In this document: positions 15,304 to 21,895 of the stretch, in pieces
Layout: each line of letters starts with the position of its first letter
How positions within the stretch are numbered: position 1 is the first letter of the stretch
Assembly: GCA_030145005.1 (NCBI GenBank)
Contig: JAQYWJ010000007.1
Span: forward strand, 1 to 24,173
From: Desulfobacter sp.
GTDB lineage: Bacteria; Desulfobacterota; Desulfobacteria; Desulfobacterales; Desulfobacteraceae
Length of the DNA: 24,173 nt
Direction of reading: 5' to 3'
Program-made: the position numbers and the translations under genes
The notes under the pieces: model-generated
The model's input: only the letters and a program-made list of their open reading frames with translations
Told to the model about the DNA's origin: nothing
Database searches by the model: none

Positions 15304-16065
15304 TCAGGCTGATTCCCGGCAACCGGCAACATGGTCGGCAATCACCGTCCTTGTCATATCGGCAATCTTTTCAGGGGCCATATCCCTGAAACGGGAAAAG
15401 GGAATGGTATCCAAAACCTTTACTGTCATCTTCGTGTGCCCCTGAAAGGTCAGCGAGTGTTTAGGCAACGCCTTATTTGTATTGCAAATGGCAATGGGCT
15501 GAATGTCAACACCTGTTTTTTTAGCCAGGAGAAATGCGCCGGGTTTGAACCTGCCGATACGGCCGTCTTTGGACCTTGTGCCTTCGGGGAAGAAAAAAAT
15601 GGAAATGTTTTGCCGTAAAAGTGCCTCACAGTCGGCTATCATAGCCTTGATACTGTCCTTGTCACCACGCTTGAGTTTAATGTCCCCATTGTTAAAAGCC
15701 ATATTCCACCCAACGAGCGGCAGTCGGAAAACGGAAATTTTGGACACCCACCGATAGGGAAACAGCAGTCGGTAAAGCACAAGGATGTCCAGCTGGCTTT
15801 GATGATTGGATACAAACACATAGTTTTTCCGCATCTCAAGCTTTTGCCGTCCCACAACTTTTACGGACCAGGGCGGCATAACCCAGGTATAAACCGAGGC
15901 CCAGAACGCACTGAAAACGTTTGACACAATCCTTCGCGGATCAAAGGGCGCGGTGCATATCCGCAACACACAGGCCACACAGAAAAAAAAGGCGGATGTG
16001 ATACAGATAAAGGCAATAAATACGGCTGAAAAAACCTTATTTAATACCGTTTTACTATAACTCAT
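15304..16065 (-). CDS. plsC: 1-acyl-sn-glycerol-3-phosphate acyltransferase (PlsC family)
   Basis: The 253-residue protein has a hydrophobic N-terminal helix (about residues 10-35), the acyltransferase HX4D motif at His88-Asp93 (NHQSQLD), and the glycerolipid-binding FPEGTR at 159-164 followed by FKPGAF. It would transfer an acyl chain to the sn-2 position of lysophosphatidic acid at the inner membrane, making phosphatidic acid. Members of this family can also act on other lysolipids, so the symbol is by family. The ATG at 16065 lies 11 bases inside the end of the map gene, implying coupling. It is the last gene of the DUF4911-miaB-map-plsC group. No T-rich terminator follows within 150 bp. 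Confidence 0.88.
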   Translation of the reverse strand: MSYSKTVLNKVFSAVFIAFICITSAFFFCVACVLRICTAPFDPRRIVSNVFSAFWASVYTWVMPPWSVKVVGRQKLEMRKNYVFVSNHQSQLDILVLYRLLFPYRWVSKISVFRLPLVGWNMAFNNGDIKLKRGDKDSIKAMIADCEALLRQNISIFFFPEGTRSKDGRIGRFKPGAFLLAKKTGVDIQPIAICNTNKALPKHSLTFQGHTKMTVKVLDTIPFSRFRDMAPEKIADMTRTVIADHVAGCRESA

Positions 16066-16936
16066 ATGGGGTTAAACTCTCATACCCGTCATCTGTGACA
16101 AGGATGGTCTGCTCAAACTGGGCGGACAGGGACCCGTCATTGGTCACAGCTGTCCATCGGTCCTCAAGCACATGCAGCTCTTTTTTGCCTAAATTAACCA
16201 TGGGCTCAATGGTGAACACCATGCCGGGAACAAGGATCACGCCGGTAGCGGGCCGTCCAAAGTGAAGGACCTGGGGCTGTTCATGGAAATCAAGCCCCAC
16301 ACCATGCCCCACAAACTCCCTGACAACCGAACACCCCTGGCCTTCGGCATATCCTTGAATGGCATATCCAATATCCCCCAAGGTGGCCCCAGGCTTGACC
16401 TGTTCCATACCCAGCCGCAGGCTTTCGGCAGCCACGGCAACAATTTTCTGGGCATCACGTCCGGGCGTCCCCACAAAAAAGGTTTTATTGGCGTCGGCAT
16501 AATAACCATCTAAAATCGGTGTAATATCAACATTAACAATATCCCCGTCCTCAAGCACCTGCTCGCCGGGTATTCCGTGGCAGATAACATCATTAATGGA
16601 AACGCAGACACTTTTGGGAAACCCCCTGTAGTTGAGCGGTGCCGGGACAGCCCCGGCTTTTATGGTCTGTTCATGGACATAGGTGTTGATATCATGGGTT
16701 TTTAAGCCGGGTCGAATCATCGTCTCAACCCCTTCCATAATGGATAAAAGCAGTTCCCCGCATTTTCTGATGCCCTCAATCTGTTCAGGCGTTTTCAGGA
16801 TAATATCATACTTGTTTTTATATTTATCCTTCAAAGAAATTTCAGTTTTTTTGTTCCTGCAGCAATTTTTGAATTTTTTCCCGCTGCCGCACGGGCAGGG
16901 TTCATTGGGTCGAATGGTCGTTGATTTAATTTTCAT
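16055..16936 (-). CDS. map: Type I methionine aminopeptidase with N-terminal SEC-C zinc motif
   Basis: The ATG at 16936 gives 293 residues. The longer TTG frame would overlap miaB and is not needed. A SEC-C motif is at residues 11-27 (Cys14, Cys16, Cys25, Cys26: EPCPCGSGKKF...CC), which binds zinc and may help ribosome contact. The peptidase follows with metal ligands in VDITPILDGYYAD, GHGVGLDFHE, FTIEPM and FEQTIL. It removes the initiator Met from nascent proteins. SEC-C-bearing MetAPs form a known subgroup. No good Shine-Dalgarno precedes the ATG, only 5 bases beyond the miaB stop, so translation probably depends on miaB. It overlaps plsC by 11 bases. Confidence 0.93.
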   Translation of the reverse strand: MKIKSTTIRPNEPCPCGSGKKFKNCCRNKKTEISLKDKYKNKYDIILKTPEQIEGIRKCGELLLSIMEGVETMIRPGLKTHDINTYVHEQTIKAGAVPAPLNYRGFPKSVCVSINDVICHGIPGEQVLEDGDIVNVDITPILDGYYADANKTFFVGTPGRDAQKIVAVAAESLRLGMEQVKPGATLGDIGYAIQGYAEGQGCSVVREFVGHGVGLDFHEQPQVLHFGRPATGVILVPGMVFTIEPMVNLGKKELHVLEDRWTAVTNDGSLSAQFEQTILVTDDGYESLTPYEL

Positions 16937-16941
16937 AAAAT

Positions 16942-18306
16942 TTAATCGCTTTCGCAGACCTCTCCCCAAAGGGAATGGGGGTATGCGTTTATAATTTCAA
17001 GTGTTACCAGATCCCCGCCGGCAGCCTGGTCCGATGCAAAATGCACAATTTTGTTTGCATCGCTTCTGCCAAACATCTGTCTGGTATTTTTATTCTTCTT
17101 TACAAATCCGTCCCTAGGTTTAGGGCTGTCACCTTCCACCAGCACCGTAACTTTTTTGCCAACAAAGGCTTTGTTTTTCTTTTCTGTGATCTTTTCCTGA
17201 AAATTGAGAAGCTCGTTAAGCCTGTCCCGCTTGGTCTGTTCATCCAGCTGGTTTGAAAATTTGGCAGCCGGCGTAAATGATCTTGCTGAATAAGAAAAGG
17301 CAAAGACCGCATCAAATTCTACGGTTTCAAGCAGATTCATGGTCTGCTGAAAATCAGATATAGTTTCTCCGGGAAAACCAACAATAATATCTGTGGACAG
17401 GGCAATATCCGGGCAGGCCTGCCTCAGGGCTGAAATTCTTGTAAAATAGGTCTCACGGTCATATTTGCGGTTCATTCGTTTTAATATGTCGTTTGAACCG
17501 GACTGAACCGGCAGATGAAGATGGTTGCACACCTTATCAATATCCTTCATGGCCTGGATCAAATCCTTGGATAAATCCTTGGGATGGGACGTGGCAAACC
17601 GGATACGTTCAATGCCGTCCACTTTGCTGACAAGGTGAAGCAAATCAGCAAAGGAGACCTGTCCATTATTACCGGCATAGGAATTGACATTCTGACCCAG
17701 CAGGGTAATTTCACGCACCCCGGAACCGGCCAGCCCCTCAATTTCTTCTACAATGGCAAATGGATTCCGGCTTCTTTCCTTTCCCCGTACATAGGGCACC
17801 ACACAATAGGTGCAAAAATTTTCACACCCCTGCATGATGGTGACAAAGCGTGACACCTGAATTTTTCCGGCCAATGCATCCTTGGGAAAGCCTTCAAAAA
17901 TGTTTTCACTGGGTTCTGTATCCACAATACGGGTTTCACCGGCAACCAGTGCTTTAATATGGGTTTCAAAACGACCAAAGGCCTGGGTGCCTAAAACCAG
18001 GTCAAGATGCGGCAGGCGTACAAATGCTTTTTCCTTCTCTTTTTGTGCCACACAGCCGGCCATGATGGTCAGCGGGCGTTTTCCTTTAATCCTTGTGCCT
18101 GCAAAACGGCCCAGAAAGCTATAGGCTTTTTCCTGGGCCTTATGGCGGATAGCGCAGGTATTACACAAAACCAGATCTGCCAGGTCCGGATCATGGGTTT
18201 GTTCATACCCTGCATTCTGCAAAAGGCCTGCCAGAATCTGGGAATCATACACATTCATCTGGCAGCCAATGGTGTTTACATAGGCTTTGGGCTTATCTTG
18301 GCTCAA
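16942..18306 (-). CDS. miaB: tRNA-2-methylthio-N6-dimethylallyladenosine synthase MiaB
   Basis: The 454-residue protein has an N-terminal UPF0004 domain with cluster ligands Cys15 (GCQMN), Cys51 (CNTCAIR) and Cys85 (AGCVAQ). The radical-SAM motif is Cys161-x3-Cys165-x2-Cys168 (GCENFCTYC), followed by VPYVRGKERSR, typical of MiaB. A C-terminal TRAM domain completes it. It adds a methylthio group to i6A37 of tRNAs. The sibling RimO is less likely because the N-terminal signature and VRGKERSR match MiaB. The start is TTG: AAGGA lies 8 bases upstream, and no ATG exists before residue 17, which is past the first cluster Cys. It overlaps the DUF4911 gene by 14 bases. Confidence 0.95.
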   Translation of the reverse strand: MSQDKPKAYVNTIGCQMNVYDSQILAGLLQNAGYEQTHDPDLADLVLCNTCAIRHKAQEKAYSFLGRFAGTRIKGKRPLTIMAGCVAQKEKEKAFVRLPHLDLVLGTQAFGRFETHIKALVAGETRIVDTEPSENIFEGFPKDALAGKIQVSRFVTIMQGCENFCTYCVVPYVRGKERSRNPFAIVEEIEGLAGSGVREITLLGQNVNSYAGNNGQVSFADLLHLVSKVDGIERIRFATSHPKDLSKDLIQAMKDIDKVCNHLHLPVQSGSNDILKRMNRKYDRETYFTRISALRQACPDIALSTDIIVGFPGETISDFQQTMNLLETVEFDAVFAFSYSARSFTPAAKFSNQLDEQTKRDRLNELLNFQEKITEKKNKAFVGKKVTVLVEGDSPKPRDGFVKKNKNTRQMFGRSDANKIVHFASDQAAGGDLVTLEIINAYPHSLWGEVCESD

Positions 18307-18502
18307 AATAAAAATCCTTTTTCAACGCTTGCGTGACCATATTTACCTCGTCCTGCCGGTCCGGGGGCATGGCAAGCCGGATATGGCCGGCTCCAGGCTC
18401 CAATGTTGTGACAACGGCTATACCTTCATAGGCTTCAAAAATAAAACGGATAAATCCGATTTTTGTTTTATCCACCATATATTCTTTTACAACAGATTGC
18501 AT
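18293..18502 (-). CDS. DUF4911 family protein, function unknown
   Basis: A 69-residue protein without Cys clusters or membrane segments. The sequence (IGFIRFIFEAYEGIAVV...HIRLAMPPDRQDEV) resembles the DUF4911 family, small proteins often found beside miaB in deltaproteobacterial lineages. Its fold would be a small alpha/beta domain. It overlaps the miaB start by 14 bases, so translational coupling is likely and a link with tRNA modification is possible but unproved. The ATG at 18502 has only a weak TTAGG upstream. It has a plausible promoter about 40 bp above, making it the first gene of the group. Confidence 0.7.
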   Translation of the reverse strand: MQSVVKEYMVDKTKIGFIRFIFEAYEGIAVVTTLEPGAGHIRLAMPPDRQDEVNMVTQALKKDFYFEPR

Positions 18503-18541
18503 AATATTTTAAAACCTAATTTAATCCTTTATGAACCGTAT

Positions 18542-18571
18542 ACTATACCACCAACAAAGCCGGTTACTCAA
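18542..18571 (-). promoter_or_regulatory. Sigma-70-type promoter for DUF4911-miaB-map-plsC
   Basis: On the minus strand TTGAGT (18571-18566) and TATAGT (18547-18542) are 18 bases apart, placing the start near 18535, about 33 nt before the DUF4911 ATG. It lies back to back with the recJ promoter. Confidence 0.55.
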
Positions 18572-18624
18572 GAGTTTTGCCTGAATAAAAACTGTCATCC
18601 TCTATATCTTTATTGCCACGCGGA

Positions 18625-18654
18625 TTGACACATAGTAACCCAAGAAGGTATAAA
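18625..18654 (+). promoter_or_regulatory. Sigma-70-type promoter of recJ
   Basis: TTGACA (18625-18630) matches the -35 consensus and TATAAA (18649-18654) is one off the -10 consensus, with an 18-base spacer. Expected start is near 18661, only about 5 nt before the recJ ATG at 18666. Confidence 0.65.
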
Positions 18655-18665
18655 CCCGGCATTCC

Positions 18666-20369
18666 ATGGAGATCAAATATACATATTCGACACCTGACAG
18701 AGAGGTTCTTCAAAAACTTCAAAAGGCCCTTGGCTGCCATCCTGTTATTGCAGGACTGCTGGCGGATAAAGGGATCACAACAGCTGATGAGGCCAAATTT
18801 TTTCTGAACCCGGATTATTCCAGACTGAGCAATCCCTTTAAATTGAAGGATATGGACAAGGCGGTAGCGCGGATTCATACGGCGGTAAGCAACAAAGAAA
18901 AAATTCTTATTTTTGGTGATTTTGATGCAGACGGGGTCACGGCTACGGCCATGCTTTACCAGTTTCTCTCCCTGGTGGAAGCGGATCTGTCCTGGTATGT
19001 GCCCCACAGGACAAAGGAAGGCTACAGCCTTCAATTGCCCCACATCGAAATGGCCGTATCCATGGATGTGGACCTGATCATCACTGTGGACTGCGGCATC
19101 AGTTCCCATGAAGCGGTTCAGGCGGCAATTAGAGAAGACATTGACATCATCATCACCGACCACCATGAACCGGACACCACCATCCCAAAGGCCTTTGCCG
19201 TGATCAATCCAAAGCAGGCCGACTGCAACGCCTGTCTTGAATACCTAGCCGGTGTCGGCGTGGCATTTTACCTGATTATGGGCTTGCGCAAAGTATTCAG
19301 AGACAATGGGGTATGGGAACAATTCCCGGAACCCAAATTATCCGAATACCTGGACCTGTTCACCATCGGCACCATAGGTGATATGGTCCCCCTGGTGCAG
19401 GACAACCGGGTTCTTTGCGTGGCAGGAATGAAACGCATTCGCATGGGCCTTCGTCCGGCACTTGTCTCCATGGCCCGTACATCAAGGGTTGACATGGATA
19501 AGCTTGATTCCGATGACATTTCATTTAAAATCGTGCCAAGGCTTAATGCTGCGGGCCGCATATCACATGCAAGAATATGTGTCTCACACCTGACCTGCCC
19601 TGCCCCGACCCAGACCGAGACAACCGCAGTCCTCCTTGATGAACTGAACAGAAAACGCCAACTCATTGAAAAAGAAATTGTCGAGGATATTGAACGGCGT
19701 ATTGCAAGCGATCCGTCCATACTTGAAAAGCGGCTTATTGTATTATGGGACAGCAAATGGGAGGCCTCCGTGCTTGGCATTGCCGCATCAAGGCTTGCCC
19801 GAAAGCATGTCTGTCCGGTGGTGCTGCTGAACTCAAAAGACGACATTGCAAAAGGGTCATGCCGGAGCATTAACCAGATCAATATACACGAGATATTGTC
19901 TAAAATCCGGGATCTGCTGGAAACCTTTGGAGGGCATGCCATGGCAGCCGGACTGTCGGTCAGAAAAGAAAACCTGACGCGTCTGAAGCCGGCGCTGACA
20001 GACATCCTGGCGTCAGTCTGCACGGAAAAAGATTTTAAACCTGTCCGGAAAATTGATGCCGTGATTGAGATTGCGGATATTACCCCGGAACTTGTCCGCC
20101 AGATTGACCTGCTTCGTCCCTTTGGCACCGGTAATCCGGAACCGGTCTTTCTTATGGAAAACATGTGGGTAACATCTTCCATCATCATTGGCGGCTGTCA
20201 TCGAAAAATGACCCTTAGGGATCAAAGCGGGGAACACCAGGTGGAGGCATTGCACTTCAATTTGTCTGACACGACTTGTCTATCCGAATTTTTCCCGAAA
20301 CTGATGGTAAAACTTAAGGCGGACAAATTTAAGCAGAATTGCGTTCAGGTTATTGTTCAGGATATATAA
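18666..20369 (+). CDS. recJ: Single-stranded-DNA-specific exonuclease RecJ
   Basis: The 567-residue protein has the RecJ DHH-phosphoesterase motifs: GDFDADGVTA with Asp85, Asp87 and Asp89, VDCGIS with Asp142, and TDHHEP with Asp165-His166-His167. GDMVPL and RLNAAGRI are also present. The DHHA1 part ends with GGHAMAAG, and an OB-like C-terminal region follows (FGTGNPEPVF). RecJ degrades single-stranded DNA 5' to 3' and acts in recombination and mismatch/base-excision repair; metal-dependent. Length is normal. No convincing ribosome binding site lies within 15 bases of the ATG (AAGG is 17 away), and the promoter predicts an almost leaderless mRNA. It diverges from the miaB group and is followed by a GC-rich hairpin. 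Confidence 0.95.
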   Translation: MEIKYTYSTPDREVLQKLQKALGCHPVIAGLLADKGITTADEAKFFLNPDYSRLSNPFKLKDMDKAVARIHTAVSNKEKILIFGDFDADGVTATAMLYQFLSLVEADLSWYVPHRTKEGYSLQLPHIEMAVSMDVDLIITVDCGISSHEAVQAAIREDIDIIITDHHEPDTTIPKAFAVINPKQADCNACLEYLAGVGVAFYLIMGLRKVFRDNGVWEQFPEPKLSEYLDLFTIGTIGDMVPLVQDNRVLCVAGMKRIRMGLRPALVSMARTSRVDMDKLDSDDISFKIVPRLNAAGRISHARICVSHLTCPAPTQTETTAVLLDELNRKRQLIEKEIVEDIERRIASDPSILEKRLIVLWDSKWEASVLGIAASRLARKHVCPVVLLNSKDDIAKGSCRSINQINIHEILSKIRDLLETFGGHAMAAGLSVRKENLTRLKPALTDILASVCTEKDFKPVRKIDAVIEIADITPELVRQIDLLRPFGTGNPEPVFLMENMWVTSSIIIGGCHRKMTLRDQSGEHQVEALHFNLSDTTCLSEFFPKLMVKLKADKFKQNCVQVIVQDI

Positions 20370-20383
20370 AAACACTGTTTCCT

Positions 20384-20403
20384 CCCAAGCCTGAAGGCTT
20401 GGG
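20384..20403. terminator. GC-rich hairpin after recJ; terminator or IS200/IS605-like end relic
   Basis: CCCAAGCC-TGAA-GGCTTGGG is a perfect 8-bp stem with a 4-base loop, starting 15 bases after the recJ stop. TTT follows on the plus strand, enough for a weak intrinsic terminator. On the minus strand the surroundings read GTGTGGAAA-hairpin-GGAAAC, a layout reminiscent of the hairpin at tnpB-type IS200/IS605 right ends. No tnpA or tnpB gene is near. Confidence 0.6.
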
Positions 20404-20427
20404 TTTCCACACCTAAAGGTTATTTTT

Positions 20428-21609
20428 ATGAATGTTATTTTGCATACCTGGTACGGCGGGTTAATTCTGATGATCGTCTGTTCGTACATCATAGCAAAAG
20501 CCTGTGATGTTTTTGAAGCTGCAACGGACTGTCTTGGAAGCAATCTGAACGACGGTGTAAAGGGGGCGACTTTAAATGCAATAGGCTCTTCCATGCCGGA
20601 ATTGTTGACCACCGTATTTTTTCTTGTTTTGGCGGTACAAGAAAATTTGGGGCGAGATTTTGCGGCGGGTATAGGCGGAAACACCGGTTCTGCAATCTTC
20701 AATAGTATAATTATTCCCATGCTCGTGATTTGGGTTGTTTTAGCTATGGGCATCACCGGAGTTAAAGTATCAAAAAAAGTCATATTAAGAGACGGGCTTT
20801 TCCTTATAGGTGCCGAAATAATGATTTTGGTTTTATTATCGAGTCGTTACATAACACATTGGCATGGATGGATTTTTACCGGTTTCTATTTCATTTATTT
20901 AGCTTATACCCTGTTATCTATGAAAAACGGTAATAATGAAGAGGAGGAGGATTATGATGATGAGCCTGACTCCTGGTTCAAAAAATATCAATTCAGATCT
21001 GAAGAAGGAATAACGCAAAGAAGCTGGATATTATTAATATGTTCTACACTGGTTATGGCAGCCGCATGCGCAGGGATAGTTGAAGGATGTAAAGGTATTG
21101 CAGAAGCACTGAAAATACATCCACTGTTCATTGCATTGATCCTCGTTGCCGCGGTAAGCAGCATTCCAGATACAATTATTTCCATTAAAGATGCTAAAAA
21201 AGAGAATTATGATGATGCGATGTCGAATGTATTGGGATCAAATATATTTGATATCACCATCAGTATGGGGCTCCCCCTTGCGCTTTTTCTTTTGTTTACG
21301 GGCCAAAAAATTGACTTCATTGACGCCGGTCCTACTTTTATTAATGTCCAAGTCATGCTTCTGCTTGTTACCATTGTAACAATAGGTATCTATTACTTCA
21401 GTGAAGAAATGCGCATGCCGCATGTCTATGTATTAGGTGGCCTTTATGCTATTTTTATTCTTTATGCGATTGGTGCCGCAGATTATTTAAATGGCGGGAA
21501 TTTATTCTTGGCAAAACCATCCGGCGCATTTATCGAATTCTTGCGCCAACCCGGAGGCATCAGCGAATTTTTACAAAATACGGCAAATGCTTTGACAGGC
21601 AGTTGGTGA
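20428..21609 (+). CDS. CaCA-family cation (Na+/Ca2+-type) exchanger
   Basis: The 393-residue protein is an inner-membrane protein with about ten hydrophobic segments in two halves. The alpha-1 repeat is GATLNAIGSSMPELLTTVF (about residues 46-64) with the cation-binding Glu58; the alpha-2 repeat is AAVSSIPDTIISIKDA followed by NVLGSNIFD. Between them lies a very acidic hydrophilic loop (EEEEDYDDEPD, about 171-181), which could bind cations. The family exchanges Ca2+ for Na+ or H+; the exact ions cannot be told. In the second repeat Asp replaces the more usual Glu after SIP. AAAGG lies 9 bases before the ATG. It follows recJ by 58 bp, separated by the hairpin. AAAGGG-N9-CCCTTT shortly after its stop could be a weak terminator. 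Confidence 0.82.
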   Translation: MNVILHTWYGGLILMIVCSYIIAKACDVFEAATDCLGSNLNDGVKGATLNAIGSSMPELLTTVFFLVLAVQENLGRDFAAGIGGNTGSAIFNSIIIPMLVIWVVLAMGITGVKVSKKVILRDGLFLIGAEIMILVLLSSRYITHWHGWIFTGFYFIYLAYTLLSMKNGNNEEEEDYDDEPDSWFKKYQFRSEEGITQRSWILLICSTLVMAAACAGIVEGCKGIAEALKIHPLFIALILVAAVSSIPDTIISIKDAKKENYDDAMSNVLGSNIFDITISMGLPLALFLLFTGQKIDFIDAGPTFINVQVMLLLVTIVTIGIYYFSEEMRMPHVYVLGGLYAIFILYAIGAADYLNGGNLFLAKPSGAFIEFLRQPGGISEFLQNTANALTGSW

Positions 21610-21773
21610 TAAACATTTTGAAAGGGGATATTTCTCCCTTTAAGGCCCGTGGTCAGAATTAAATCTGCCACAGATGCGCCGGATTTTAAGTCGCCATCAA
21701 GGCACGCCAATGTAATCATATTGTTCCTGATGTCCTTTGGCGTAACGCCGAGGGCGGCTTAAAAGACAAGCAG

Positions 21774-21866
21774 ATGGGCGATTTTATTTTAACCATGGGC
21801 CTAACCCATTGAGGTAAGGGCCATGCAAACCATATGGTGGATTTTATTGTCTCCATGGCCCTAACT
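21774..21866. repeat. Pair of ~33-bp direct repeats with an inverted core between them
   Basis: Two imperfect copies start exactly 60 bp apart, at 21774 and 21834. Both share ATGG, then GATTTTATT, then CCATGG and CCTAAC. Between them TAAGGGCCATGCA (21815-21827) is the inverse of the CATGG-CCTAAC core and is identical to 4264-4276 near nifV. Part of a dispersed palindromic repeat family is likely. The 286-bp gap between the converging exchanger and PrkA genes holds no gene I can support. Confidence 0.45.
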
Positions 21867-21895
21867 ATATTTTTACGCCTCGCCTGACAGTCAGG

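Noticed and set aside
15147..15341. 64-codon frame between nifH and plsC
   Set aside because: It covers the tandem repeats and the plsC end, with no family and AT-rich spacer composition.
18564..19166. 200-codon minus-strand frame across the recJ promoter
   Set aside because: Mostly antisense to recJ and crosses both divergent promoters.
19268..20188. 306-codon open frame on the minus strand inside recJ
   Set aside because: Shadow of recJ; Ser/Arg-rich composition of an antisense frame and no domain.
21483..21719. 78-codon minus-strand frame overlapping the exchanger end
   Set aside because: More than half is antisense to the exchanger gene; the rest shows no recognisable domain.
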